In this document: piece by piece, positions 25,340-56,800 of the stretch
Numbering within the stretch: the stretch's first letter is position 1
Layout: each line of letters starts with the position of its first letter
Assembly: GCF_023856365.1 (NCBI RefSeq)
Contig: NC_064540.1
Span: 15,965,191-16,029,190, forward strand
Length of the DNA: 64,000 bases
Reading direction: 5' to 3'
From: Brienomyrus brachyistius
Lineage: Eukaryota > Chordata > Actinopteri > Osteoglossiformes > Mormyridae
Notes under the pieces: generated by a model
What the model was told of the DNA's origin: nothing
The model's input: only the letters and a program-made list of their open reading frames with translations
Database searches by the model: none
Translations under genes and position numbers: made by a program

Positions 25340-25888
25340 TCCTTTATTCTGGAATGTTTCATACAAACCAGAAAGGCTGTTTTATTTTGCAAAATTCAGA
25401 AATATTTTTCCAAAAAAGGACTCTGCTTTAACTCCGAAGCTAAATAGCGTTTCATATTCAATAAACAAAACATATGGATAAACAATAAAATACTGATTAA
25501 TGATGCTTGTTTAAAAAAAAAAAAAAAACAAAAAAAAAAAACGATGTTTTGGTGCTTGTTACTCAGAGCAGATGGCCATTCCACAGTCGCGAAACCTTTC
25601 AAAGGCAATAGAAGTTGTAACAGCATTTTTTTGTCTTGTTTTTTTGCTTATACATATCTTTGAGAACAACCGGTACAAAGGTACAAAGATTACTGAAAGC
25701 CTGTGAAATCCTTTTGTTGTTGGCATTACCTTCAGCAATGAAAACGCCACATCGCAGCCCTTTCGAGTTCCTTCAGAATACGCTCCTCCTCCCATTTCAT
25801 ATTTACAAGGTTGCCACATTGAACGAGGCAGGAATTTCTACCCCAAGCGGTAGAGTCCTATTTACAGCACACCACTGGGGCTGCCCGC
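25340..25888 (-). other. pdzrn3: pdzrn3 probable 3' untranslated region
   Basis: Downstream of the TAG, two minus-strand AATAAA signals occur at 25382-25387 and 25343-25348, giving a predicted 3' UTR of about 500-550 nt. In the transcript the UTR contains a U-rich tract (opposite the A-rich run at 25513-25541). A further AATAAA lies at 25148-25153. The end is predicted only. Confidence 0.5.
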
Positions 25889-45099
<19,211 letters not shown>

Positions 45100-45110
<11 letters not shown>

Positions 45111-45165
45111 GTCTGAAGAGCGTCGCTGTGCTGTTGCGGTGTTGCCCTCTCCAGGCGTTGAACAT
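45100..45165 (-). other. upstream ORF overlapping the pdzrn3 short-isoform start
   Basis: In the presumed 5' leader an ATG at 45165 opens a 21-codon frame (MFNAWRGQ...FRHGM) whose TAG at 45100-45102 lies ten bases inside the main coding sequence, in another frame. If the leader is unspliced, ribosomes using this ATG would bypass the main start. Confidence 0.5.
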
Positions 45166-45244
45166 GGGGGGAGGGGCACCCCAGAGCACTTGCTTGCTGG
45201 GGTTCCCTCGTAGCAGAAATGCACGCCTTTTTTTGGGGGCAGGC

Positions 45245-45250
45245 TCACAT
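45245..45250 (-). other. minimal start-stop upstream ORF (ATGTGA)
   Basis: In the same presumed leader an ATG is followed at once by TGA (ccATGTGAgc on the minus strand). Such start-stop elements are known to hold ribosomes and lower downstream initiation in some mRNAs. The role here is inferred and depends on the leader being unspliced. Confidence 0.4.
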
Positions 45251-45379
45251 GGAAGCTTCTGGATGTAGCACCCCCAGACCCCACGGACGCGCACACTCAA
45301 CTGGCCTCTCGCTTACTGCTTTCCCTCTCCCAGCCTCCCGCTCGCTCTCTCTCTTTCTCTCTCTCACTGAGCTCCCCTC

Positions 45380-45480
45380 TCCGCTTCATTCAAACTCCCG
45401 GTGTCACCCAGCCGCTTATATATTCTCGCTCATGCATATTAATGAGCATCTCCCCTCCCTCCCATTGAATATTCATGAAG
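45380..45480 (-). promoter_or_regulatory. TATA-type promoter for the short pdzrn3 isoform
   Basis: On the minus strand, gaatatataagc (45415-45426) is a good TATA box about 310 nt upstream of the MGC start codon, which places transcription initiation near 45390. Just upstream are GAATATTCATGAA-like and ATGCATATTAATGAG-like AT-rich motifs (45431-45478), the latter resembling POU/octamer sites. A CT/GA-rich leader (45340-45365) follows. The position directly 5' of the alternative first exon supports the assignment; activity is inferred. Confidence 0.6.
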
Positions 45481-46254
45481 GGCTGCTCCAAATTGTCCAC
45501 TGCAGCCAGATGAAGTTTCAGTAATTAGAAATCATCACCTCGCTGGTGCCAGTGGGACATGGGCTTTCTGTGGTCAACACGCTCGCCGACTGTTTGCTGT
45601 CATCCTTTGTTCAGGAAAACTTTACATTTGTTGGTCATAAGACCCAGAACGAGAATGGTACTGACATCATAAACAGGCTGCGGATAGCGTTTCATTGAGG
45701 ACCATGATGAATTAGAAATTAAAATATTACACAGAGAAATAAACATTTCACATGTATTCTCAAGTGTCCCAGCATTTCCTTGTTGGGCAGATCACAGGCT
45801 ATGTGCACAGAGAGTTCGTAATAAGGAGTGATGTACCCATTTTGTAAGCTGTCCTTTGAGCTTTCCCGGCAATCAGAGGCAATATCCTCGCGCGGCCCAA
45901 ACTCACAGAGACCAGTCAGCTAAGCTTGTTCTCGTGTGATATCTACTCAGCCCTGGTCTGTCTGGGGACCCCCCCAGCCCCTGCACACATTGGGCGGGAG
46001 GGGGGGATCGCTGACCTGATGTCACTCCACGTGTCAATTACGACAGGAGAGGAGATGTACCCTAAGATTATCAACTGACATTTGAGTCATATTGAATTTG
46101 ACAGAAGCCACGCTTGGATGCTTGGATAACCTGCCTCGGACTCTATGACGTCACCCTGGATATTCACTGCTCACTGATCAGTGAGGTTTCTGCTGTTTCC
46201 CTCACAGCATGTCAAACGCATATTCAGTGTAGTCCCTCGCTTTATAGTATAGGG
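45481..46254. other. sequence upstream of the short-isoform promoter
   Basis: Non-coding, with no repeat family recognised. It may be an intron of the long isoform. Confidence 0.5.
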
Positions 46255-46595
46255 CAGTGATTCCCAACCGGGGGTACGCGTACCCCTAGTGGTACGCGAG
46301 CACATTACAGGGGGTACGTGGAAAAAAAATTTATATTTTATTTCCCTGATGATGGGTAAATATTATCAGCCATTCCATTAGCTGTGCCCTGGTATAGAAA
46401 GAAAATCTATCTGGGATGTGTTGCTTAATGAATTAAATGTTCAAGTTATGGAGATTTAATAAAATGTTTTAAATTTGATAATCAGTTGTACGTTCTACTT
46501 TTATTGAATCATCAACACATTTGACAAAGGGGGTACTTGTGGTATGAGAAAATCTCTCAGGGGGTACACAATTCAAAAAAGGTTGGGAAACACTG
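46255..46595. mobile_element. hAT-type MITE with perfect 8-bp target-site duplication
   Basis: A 341-bp element with inverted ends CAGTGATTCCCAACCGGGGG and (right end reversed) CAGTGTTTCCCAACCTTTTT. Internal ggggtacgcg/ggtacgcgag and gggggtacac motifs are also typical. It is flanked by the identical 8-bp GTATAGGG at 46247-46254 and 46596-46603. Non-autonomous. Confidence 0.92.
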
Positions 46596-47214
46596 GTATA
46601 GGGAATCATTTCGTAAATATCATGCATCCTAGCTCAATAGTCACTGACAAGGAAAAACTCGTCTAACAAAAGACCACAAAACTGGAGAGCATGACATAAG
46701 TGGGCACCCTCCTGCGTATCCCAGCACCCACCCCCACCACTGCGAAACGGCGGAGAAGGCATCATGAAACCAGAGACAACAAACGAGCAGGACTGAGAAT
46801 TCCCATTTTTTTTTAATTCATTTCTTGTTTCTGTGCCGACTGAGCATCCTGTCCCAGACAGGTCTGTGACCTCGGAACTTTCTGTAAACAGTCTGATCGG
46901 AGGTCCGGAAGAGACGGGCAGAACAGATATGACCAGACGGTGAGGAAGGATGTAAGGTGACCTGTCACAACGGTCCTGCCAGGTCCCACCCCCTATACCT
47001 AATGAGCCACAGTGTCAAGCTGCATGCACTGCAGGATCATTCATATTCATGAACCAGACTTCAGGACCCCCCTCCTCCCCACCCCATCCCCCAGCCCCCA
47101 GCCGCAGCTGGAGCCTAACAGCAACCAGTCTCAGCTTTTACTGGCTCGACTGGGCGTTCCACACGCCACTAGCACTGAACCGGCCTGCTCTCCCCAGCGC
47201 TAGACTCAGGTATA
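46596..47214. other. non-coding, no gene seen
   Basis: No recognised element or exon. Confidence 0.5.
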
Positions 47215-47452
47215 CCTGACCTTAAAGGGACACAATGTCCCCACAAGGGGATGGATACTTGTTCTATTCCCTTATGGGGACCACTATGATTTTAATAAAA
47301 ATCTGTGACTGCAATGAAAAAAATAAAAATGCAAAAACTTGGTTACTTATGGTTATGGTTAGGGCAGGGTGGGGGTTAAGGTTGTCATAGTTAGCGTTAG
47401 CATTTTTCCCATAGAAATGAATGAGCGGGCCCCATAAAGATATGTTCACCCA

Positions 47453-47512
<60 letters not shown>
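47215..47512 (-). repeat. dispersed gtccccacaa repeat ending in (GT)n
   Basis: acaatgtccccacaagggg, taataaaaatctgtgactgc and the (GT)n run at 47456-47512 belong to the family seen forward at 7619 and 48990, here inverted. Confidence 0.7.
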
Positions 47513-47513
<1 letters not shown>

Positions 47514-47791
47514 TATGAGCGAGAGAAGCCGCCTGCTCAGCCACACAGGGGCTCAGACCCCGTTCTGTTTCTGTCCTTTAAAGACGCCAAATGAATTTCA
47601 GAAAGCAGACATACAGATTTAATGTTCTTTAGACGGACACCAACAGCGCAGTTTTATCTCACTGGCTTAGCTGGTATCAAAGAGCTGCCTTCATACAAGG
47701 AAGGAATTTAGCACCTCTGAATGGAGGCTGTGTTTCTGCCCCTTAAATCTCCCTGCCAGGCCGGCTGTCATAAGGTGTTAATGAATGGTGA

Positions 47792-47811
47792 CCCCCCCCC
47801 CCCCCCCCCCC
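47792..47811. repeat. poly-C run of 20
   Basis: Uninterrupted C20. The length is likely to vary between reads and assemblies. Confidence 0.9.
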
Positions 47812-48659
47812 AGTGGAGAAAATGTCAGGGAGCCGAGTTTTATTATTGTACGGTTTGTAATGTAGGAATGTCTCAGGTTTCACACTCAATGGGGCGGAGC
47901 CAATCAAATGACTGCTTGGGGAACCGTGGCAGCAAACCTGAATGAGGCTGAACTGGGACCCCAAGTTCTCCACAAGCTGAGCGCCAGGTGAGTGAGTGAT
48001 ATGGGGTTAGGCTGTGTGATGTGAATCTCTGGCTGCCTCCCCCACCTTCCCTGGTGAGTCACTGTAATCATCCCTGGGTCTCAGATCCCTGCTGTGGGTC
48101 ACCTTGATCTATGGAGAATGTGGACATGACTGTGTGGGAGATTCACAGGGGAAATCTGTGACGGGACAGAGGTGGAGACTCAGTCCATTCAAACACCATA
48201 ATGGTCTGATGGGGTCACTGCTGCTACCTCTCTATAGGGAGCAGGCGGGTGGGGGTTCGGCGCTGGGTGGCGGCTGTGGGTCCCGCTTTGCTCATAGTGC
48301 ACCAGGCAGCTGTCGTGTATGAGCCTTTATTTACACAGAGCGCAACAGACACGCAGGCCATGGGGATTAAGTAAGGGGAGAAAAACGACAACGGCTATAA
48401 CGGTTTAATTGGGGGGAAGAGACTAATAATGCCGTATCTGTCACTTAAACACATTAACGGGCCCATCAGCAGAAGGGGGAGGGGGGCCCTCGGAGTCCTC
48501 GGGAGCTGTCAGGTCCGCATGGGACGGCAGAGCAGAACAGATGTGGGTGCCGGAGAGCGCGACCCAATAAACCCACGGCGGGGCTGCCGGTGTGCTTAGC
48601 GGGGAGCCCTCATGTGATTAGGGGAGGATGAAGAAGTGATGCGTGTGGCATGTTAAAGT
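47812..48659. other. non-coding, no gene seen
   Basis: G-rich in 48240-48500. No gene supported. Confidence 0.45.
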
Positions 48660-48846
48660 TCTCACAGACAGACACACACACTCACGGAAGCACATACTGT
48701 ACCACACACACACACGCATGCACGCATCACACTGCATACACACATACGACCATACACACTCATATGCACACGCATCACACTGCATAGACACAGATGCACA
48801 CATACCCATGGAAGCATATACTGTACCACACGGGCATACACACACA

Positions 48847-48883
<37 letters not shown>

Positions 48884-48985
48884 TCACACATGCACGCATA
48901 ACACTGCATACACACACATGCAGGAACACATTCACAAACACACGCATACACATGCACACTGAAGACAGATGCATGCACACACACA
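48660..48985. repeat. degenerate (CA)n-rich tract
   Basis: Interrupted CA repeats with gcatcacactgcata and catactgtaccacac sub-repeats. The His/Thr- and Cys/Val-rich frames on the two strands are artefacts of this. Confidence 0.9.
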
Positions 48986-48989
48986 TTTT

Positions 48990-49130
48990 TAGTTTTTTGA
49001 TTGCAGCCACAGATCTTTATAAAACTGAGTTTCCCCTTGTGGGGACCAAAAAGGTAGTCCCCACAATATCAAAACAGCAGTCACATTTGGTCCCCACAAT
49101 GTACCATATGCATCACACACACACGTTTTT
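48990..49130 (+). repeat. dispersed gtccccacaa repeat
   Basis: ttttttgattgcagccacag, tctttataaaactgagtttc, cccttgtggggacc and gtccccacaatgtacc match the family at 7619 and 47215. Confidence 0.7.
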
Positions 49131-50540
49131 ACAAAGGACTCTCCTAGCATGGGTGGAGAACAGAAAAATGTGCTTATCTGATCTGTTGCACTGCCGCGGT
49201 GGCAGAATGCGATCGATTGCAGCTTAACGCCGTAAATCTGACAATATTACATTCCGGTGTACTGGGTACATCTGTGTTTGAGAAGTAAACTCGGCACTGT
49301 GTGCCGTGTGGGAAAACAACGCATTTCGTTCGGAGACTGATGGATAAACGTAACAGACGAATGACTTCCAGACAGACTGTGATGACAGAGGAAGCGAGAT
49401 GTGACATAAAGCATAAAGATGGATTTAAATATGAATAAATTAGTGGCGACAGTGACCACTAATGAACGTGGCTGCATTAAACAGACGCCAGGGATCTCCT
49501 GACAGACTTATTATGTCTTTGGTGTTGGCTGACTGCCAGCCTGTTAATGGCTGAAAGTGGAATTAGGAGACATAATAGGGCAAAGCTAAAGCCCTCACCT
49601 AACCTTTGCTACAACACAAGGTAGATAGGTACACATCCAGAAAGCCACAAAAAAATATTTACGGTTCATTATCTAAATGCCACCACATTCCACCTGCAGG
49701 TAACTCAATGTCGCTTGTCAACAGAGTTAATAGGCTGGATATTACTGGGGTCAAGTTACATCTGTGCCCACACGTGCCGGCTTGAGGACTGGGCACCCCG
49801 CGGTGGCGTCTGCCCCCTAGATCTGTCCTCAGGGGCAGATTCACTCAGGGGCTACAGTCTGGGGTCCCAGCACACACCAGTTCCCCACTTCGGGAGAATT
49901 AGAAAAGTCGTTAAATCGGCAACACCTGCGTGTCCATGCTGACTGCAGCCCAGGGCCCCAAGATAAGTTAATCCACCCCTGCTTGTCTTGTCACGACACT
50001 CTCGGTACCGAAGATGAGCTCACGGCACTGACGGTGTGCTCACACCACCAGACATTTCGATCCGGAGCGGCTGATGTAATTCAATCACCAGGCTTAAGGC
50101 CGAGATTGTCTCAGCCTGAGTTACTGGGGCCCTCCCCATTTACCCAGAATGCACCTCATTACATAACAGCACCTTTGAAAATGAGAGCATTCAGTTGGGG
50201 TATTGGTGGCCATTGGTCTAACAGGTGAGTGATTAGGTAGGTGGGTGTGTAGATGGATGGATAGATGAGACTGTCACCTGAAAGGGAATCTAAAGATTGT
50301 CCTCTGAAAGTGAATTAGAGAAAATCAACTTTGGGTGGATATTTGGAGGACAATGAAAAATCTACAGCCTAATGCTGCTCATTTTCATTGCAACTGGAAA
50401 CATGCAATTAGACAATAAAGAGAGAATCACAGGAAGCCAAACACACGATTAAAGATGTAAGCACTGTGCCTATAGTAACCATAGAGTAATAACCAGACCT
50501 TCCCTTGCCTTTTGATGTCTATTATACCTTTGACAATCTA
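49131..50540. other. non-coding, no gene seen
   Basis: No recognised element. Confidence 0.5.
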
Positions 50541-50650
50541 CAGAATACTCTACAGAGTACTCAAAATACTCTGGTAGAGTACTCAGAATACTCTGGTAGA
50601 GTACTCAGAATACTCTGGTAGAGTACTCAGAATACTCTGGCAGAATACTC
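50541..50650. repeat. 22-bp tandem repeat with palindromic core
   Basis: About five units of gagtactcagaatactctggta. GAGTACTC is a perfect palindrome and recurs in most units. Confidence 0.9.
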
Positions 50651-53600
50651 CGGACTCTTCGACTATGATTACTCATTTATATAAGGTAGAAAATGACTAA
50701 CAGGCTGTCTCTTGAGGTCTGAGATTCCCTCCGTTTTGCTGGCAATTGAACAGAACCCCTCAGAATTCGTCTTGGGCTCCTGGAGACACCGTGAGTAGAA
50801 AAACCCACCATAGAGGCCATGAAGTTCCCCCTGCTAGCCTGAGGGTCTGTCATTCAGGTACCATGACCTGCTTAGGCAAGACACGCCTGTGCCAGCAGAA
50901 AGTGGCAACGAGAAGCATTTTTGACTCCCAAGTGAGTGGGCTGTTCGTCTGTGTGTGTGGCAGGGTTCTGGTGACATGGTGGCAGACCCATCAGATCCAT
51001 CAGACCCATCAGAACCATCCCAGTTGTCTGCTAGCCATCTGCTCCCTCACCTTCACTGAACTCCTACCCAGTACAGATCTGCCTAAGACAGTGCAAAGCT
51101 CATTATGGCGATAAGAAACTTCAATAACCATCCTCAGGAGCATCAAAGTCCAATTCATCATGACTTCCCTTCTGCTTGCCCCCGGACTACTGAGAATTGT
51201 GGGAAGGAGGCTAATCCGTTTAGCGCCGATGAAAAATAAATTTGTAACAGTCGGTATTATTCAGCTTTGAACGCTGAACTTCCCCATGCTTAAGCACACA
51301 AAAAGGGTTACGTGGATGAGGACCCTGACAAACCCCGAATTCACGTTTTCCGAATTTAAAAACACATTCACAGGCTTTGAAGACTGCAAAGACACACATT
51401 CAGCCGAGGTGCACATTTCTTACTTTGTATTATTTTTCACATCGATCTCAGAGAGCTATTCTCACAAAGTCCTGATCTCATTCATTTGTAGCATGTGTGT
51501 AAATGACAAAGGAACTTAACAGCTGTACTTTGTTAGGAGAACCAGGGTGTGTGTCTATTTTCATGTGATATCTCCGTGTGTGAATAGTTTTAAAAATGTC
51601 GGCCAGCTCCCAAAATGAGAAAATGGACACATAGTAAAGGCTTGATGATTAAGATGTGTACAGTACAACGTGAGCCGTATTATTAAGCAAAACACATTAG
51701 CCCTTAAGTGCTATTTTCTGCAGCACGGCATCAGCGGAAGACGGCATGTCTGTTTGAAGATAACAAGCCCCACACATCTCGCTCTCAGCCTTTGCAGGAG
51801 CTGGCATTTTGGGAGCGAGGGGGATGGAGGCCCTGTAATTTTCCTCCAATTGAAAGTTCATTTGCACGGGACTGTGCCACACATGCTGTCATTACAGAGG
51901 ATAACGCCGGGCAGCGGATACGGGGGTGGGGTGAGTAATATCAGACAAAAGATGGCTGGGATAAGCGCACATCGACCGCCCCACCCAGACAGAAAGGACA
52001 GCCTCTGCCATTGAGGGACAGAGAGAGGAGTTGGCGATGTAGTGACAAGGCAAAGAAGCCAGGCAAGCAAGGACCTTTAAACGGGATGAGTTATGTGATC
52101 AAAGAAGGAAAAGGAAAAACAAATAAACTCACAGATGTGTTCCTTTCTCCTAATGGAAGCTGGTTGGGAGCGTGACCCAGATCGGTGTGCCAGTTCATAT
52201 TGGACGAGTGGAATGCGACATTCAGATGAGAAAATACAGTAAAGTCGCTCAGAACGCACTCATTTTTACCAAGAACATCAGAATACTGAATATTGTGGGT
52301 TTTTTGGGTGATATTTTCTTGGGTAACAATTTAAAGTTTTATTGTCGTGCATGAAGGAGACTGATGTGTAGCAGAGTGAGAGAGGAATGTAAGAAAATCT
52401 TCACCGTTAAACACTGTCCAGAGTCCCGGAGATAGCTGAGGGCAGGTTACCTTCACGCAGCTGGACAGCGAAGGTCAACCTGAGGTCTTTCTAAATTAGC
52501 TTCTGCCCTTTTATCCAGACACATCTTTGACTCTGTTAATGACCCCAAACAGCAATTAGCAAATTAAAGCTGTAAGCCAATCAGACCCACACTCAGAAGG
52601 CCTTAAAAGAGTCAGGACCACTGGAAGGTTTTTGCTGTATAATTATATAGATGAATGCCGCTCTCGGCGGGGGCTGTGGGGGGGGGGCTCCTCCTTTATT
52701 TATGCTCCAAACAGCTTGAAATGGCCCCTTTGTATTATATTGGTCTCCATTAGCACCAGCGGGGGATGATATGACAACATGAAAGAGTGCGAATGAACGT
52801 GCCATGTTCCCTGCTCTACCGCACACAGCCCAGCAGCTCCTGATTAGTATAAGTATCTGGAAGATGGATGGATGGATGGTTGGATGGATGGATGGATGGA
52901 TGAAAGCCTGTGACTTCACTAGAGATGATGTCTGGAGTTAGTCTAAAGCCAGCAGTCTTGGCTATAATCATCTAATAGTTGGGTTTAAGTCTCATATGAA
53001 AGACCACTTCAAACCACAAACTGCATTCTCCCGGTCTCCCTTCCTCCCGGTCTCCCTTCCTCCCGGTCTCCCTTCCTCCCGGTCTCCCTTCCTCAGGGTC
53101 ATTTCAGTTGGTACTTTGATCGGTTGCTGGTGGTCACCTTACATTCCCCAGAGTGCATTGCTCTGCTTCCTGGCAACCCAAGCTCATTGTGACATGTTTT
53201 GAATGTCCCCACGAGGCGTGAAAGGACATCCTCCACTGTAATTCAATAAAGGGACAAAGCAGCAGCATGTTTTGGGTGCCCTCCATTGTCCCGTGGCAGA
53301 GGATGAGTGACAGCGGCGATCCTGAAGTGCCTCCTGGGGCCCTGGCGGCCGGGGAGCCGTTACCCTGTACCTGTCACTCAGAGCCGGGGCACAGCGACCT
53401 TCCGGCTTCTTCGGAGGCATCTCTGAGACGGACCGGGGTGAGGGGTCCTGCTGGTCACAGGGTCTACCCTTGGGGGCCGGTGTTAAACTCACACAGCAAA
53501 TAGCACATGATTCTGGGCCAGAGCCTTGGTATGTCCTGCTATTCCAAGGAGGTTTTCCGTAAAGGATTCCACAGGTAGCTTGATAACTTAAACCAACAGG

Positions 53601-54401
53601 AAAACTGTGTAGTAGGAAAAGAAGTAAGCGACATTCCTATTGGACAACCCATACAAGGTACCTATGTAGTAGAGAAATCCTGTTTTCTGGATCACCCCCT
53701 GGACAATCTTTCCGTGAATGCTGAGTACACAAACAGCCCTCAGCTTTAACACAAACTCCGCTTGGAGACACGCATGTGAGCGAAAATACCGACAGGTCCA
53801 CCACCGGCTGATGGCACACAGTCCCTGGCAAACCCGTGCACTGCGCACGTTTGCCCTCCACTCTCTGCTCACTCGATGTAAGTATTCCGCAATCTCGCTA
53901 ATGAGAGAAATCCATGATTGTTCCCCACCACTGAAAAAAAATCCATTCTTATTGATCGATGACAAATGTGAGGGACCATTATGCGCCAATCAAGTCCTGC
54001 ACGGTTTCAGTATCGGTGTGAAAGCTTAAGAACCTTATATCATCCTACAAAAATGTACTTAATTAGTACGTTTCTTCTTCCTGCAGAAAAGTTGCTTACC
54101 TAAAACCTCTTCAGAACTGGATCGTTCTTGCAAAAGAGAAGTAAAGGATTTCTATAAAATTGCTGAATACTATTTTATGATTATAATTTTATGATTATTT
54201 TTTTTAAATGTGCTTTGAAAGACATGGCAGGGAACTGCCAAGCCATTGACGTGATGCAGACCAACCATTTATTCCCAAACAGGTGAGCCTGACTTGACAG
54301 ATAGCTTTTTCCACTTTCTGACTCATTTCCCTACTACACCCACTCTCAATGAAGGCTCAGATTAAATAACAGAGCGGCAATCTGCATTAAGCAAGCCGAC
54401 T
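50651..54401. other. non-coding with small repeats
   Basis: It contains (ATGG)n at 52863-52902 and a 16-bp repeat cccggtctcccttcct, four copies, at 53030-53094. No gene supported. Confidence 0.5.
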
Positions 54402-54429
54402 GGGGGGGGGGGGGGGGGGGGGGGGGGGG
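54402..54429. repeat. poly-G run of 28
   Basis: Uninterrupted G28, followed by t. This length is uncertain in any assembly. Confidence 0.9.
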
Positions 54430-54589
54430 TGAGTCGGGAGGGGCTGCAATTAGCAGACTCTGTGAAGCATAATACCACTTCTGATGTGCAATGATTGTGC
54501 AGATCAGGTGCATTAACACTGCTGTTCTGCACATACTCTGATGATGAGATCATCGGGGTCTGTGGAGAGACACCAGCAACTGATGGAGC

Positions 54590-55108
54590 AGGGTCTGAGG
54601 GCCTGAGGGCATGAGGGCCTGAGGGCATGAGGGCATGAGGGCCTGAGGGCATGAGGGCCTGAGGGCATGAGGGCCTGAGGGCATGAGGGCATGAGGGCAT
54701 GAGGGCCTGAGGGCCTGAGGGCATGAGGGCCTGAGGGCATGAGGGCATGAGGGCCTGAGGGCATGAGGGCCTGAGGGCCTGAGGGCATGAGGGCCTGAGG
54801 GCATGAGGGCCTGAGGGCATGAGGGTATAAGGGTCTGTGGGCATGAGAGCCTGGGGGTATGAGGGTCTGTGGGCATGAGAGCCTGAGGGTATGAGGTCCT
54901 TAGGGCACGAGGGCCTGGGGGCATGAGAGCCTGGGGGTATGAGGGTCTGTGGGCATGAGAGCCTGGGGGTATGAGGTCCTTAGGGCACGAGGGTCTGTGG
55001 GCATGAGAGCCTGGGGGTATGAGGGTCTGTGGGCATGAGAGCCTGGGGGTATGAGGTCCTTAGGGCACGAGGGTCTGTGGGCATGAGAGCCTGGGGGCAT
55101 GAGCCCTG
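54590..55108. repeat. 8-bp G-rich minisatellite grading into a higher-order repeat
   Basis: From 54590 to about 54830 the unit is gagggcat or gagggcct. From about 54835 it turns into longer units (gggtctgtgggcatgagagc, ctgggggtatgaggtcctta, gggcacga). GGG recurs every 8 bp on the plus strand, which fits the four-tract G-quadruplex pattern with 5-nt loops. Minus-strand Pro-rich frames are artefacts. Confidence 0.93.
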
Positions 55109-55929
55109 GCGACAGGAACGGCAGCCTCTCACACCCAAGTGGTGAGAACAAACTGGTGCCCAGTGACAAACTCGGCCTGAACCACAGAGAACATGTGTCA
55201 CCCGCTGATGTTGCTCATGTGATCTTTGGTTCTTCTCTACAGATGATGAACCATGGTGTAGGAGCGCGGAACATCTCATTTGGGCCTTGGTCACTCCTGA
55301 GCTGATTCCCCCCACGGTACGAACGGGCAGATCTCTTCAAAAACGGTTCCGTTGAGAAATGGGGCCGCCGTAATCGGAGGCTTCATAAGCTCCTTGCTAA
55401 TTGCCTTAGCGTCTGAAGCAGAAGCGTCGCGCGACACTGAGGCCGCAGATCGGCGTGACGGGGCCGCGGTGCGTCCCGTTCCCCCTGACTTCCATTCCGT
55501 ACCGCTGCCGAAAACACGAGTGCCGCGCACTTTTACCGGAGCGGGAACGACAGCTCGGAGCCGTGGAAGACAGGGCCGGGAAATAAAACAAAAATGTCCC
55601 TCCTTCCAAAAAGTGTCTAGCTGTGACAACCTTAACTTAAGCTGGAACGTATGAATGAAAATCTATCCCTACACAAGTGGGCAGGTGTGAAAACAGCTAA
55701 CTATGGACACATGAACAGGGAGCCTGGGATCAGAGTCTGCGACTTGTCAGAAGCTTCAGCTCATTAAGAACAGCACCGTAGCCTCTAACAATAAAGCTTT
55801 AATCTGGGGGAAAAAAAAACACATCCGGACTTTTCCACGTGAAAGTATCCACTGTATCAATTAATTCCATTAAATGTATGCAAAAACGCTCATAAATGAG
55901 GAAGCGGCACCGTTGTACAGTGCTGGACC
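55109..55929. other. non-coding, no gene seen
   Basis: CpG-richer than average at 55360-55570. Short frames on both strands lack domains. Confidence 0.45.
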
Positions 55930-56125
55930 TGAGCATGCAGCCTGGGAAACACCTCCAGCTGTGTGCCACTGGAGGTTATACGTCATCTGCATGTTTGCAT
56001 TGGTGACTCTAAATCGGCCTCCGTGTGATGGACTGGCTTCCTCTCTAGAGTGGCCTCCTGCTCTGTGCTTCCAGAGACTACAGTGTGAGCCTGTGCTGGA
56101 TAAATGCTTTAGGAAGATATGATTC
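55930..56125 (+). repeat. degraded fish SINE-tail repeat
   Basis: ggtgactctaaatcggcctc, cgtgtgatggactggcttcc, gctctgtgcttccagagact and gctggataaatgctttagga keep the family order. Confidence 0.6.
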
Positions 56126-56494
56126 AATCTATCAGTTTGCAGGTTAAGAAGCTGGTTAGCGTTTCTGGTATTATACTGCCACCCATTGGCAGATATTATT
56201 ACCGCAGTTAACAGAATTGAGGCTTAGCAGAAATAACGGATTTCAAATAAGCAATAACAAGTGCGAAAATAATCGGATATAATTTACTTATATATTTAAC
56301 GTGCTGCTAAATATTTAGTGTGCCATCCTATAATATCCTTCCCACACATCCATAATCATGTCACAAATACACTCTTCCTCAGTTTACACACTTTAATTAA
56401 CCCATATTCTTTGGCAGCTAAACGTATACTGAGGAAGAGAATATCGATAGGGATGAGATAGGGATTGCTCCCAAAATTCTGACCAAACTGAGAA

Positions 56495-56800
56495 TTCATA
56501 CAAGTATCTTCAGGAGGTGATATCGCACGAGGTGTTGCTGAATATGCCTACTCGATCGTGTTCTCATGTGCCTGTTTTACCTCATCTTCCATTGCAGAAG
56601 ACCAGTTCCAATACTCAAGAACAGCAGTACAGGGGATGGTACAGATCCCAGATGACGTTCTTGCCCAGACCCAAATATCAGTGATACTTCAGCTGCATCC
56701 TCACCAAAGGAGACCAATCCCATGATTCACTGCCCAAAGTTCCTTCCTGGGAGGCAAGTTAGCCTGACCGCTCTTGCCAAGGCGTTCCTAGTACTGAGAG
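56495..56800. repeat. dispersed repeat, copy 1
   Basis: gcagaagaccagttccaata, ctcaagaacagcagtacagg, ccatgattcactgcccaaag and gggaggcaagttagcc, then gaccgctcttgccaag, are shared in order with 58540-59005. Confidence 0.75.
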
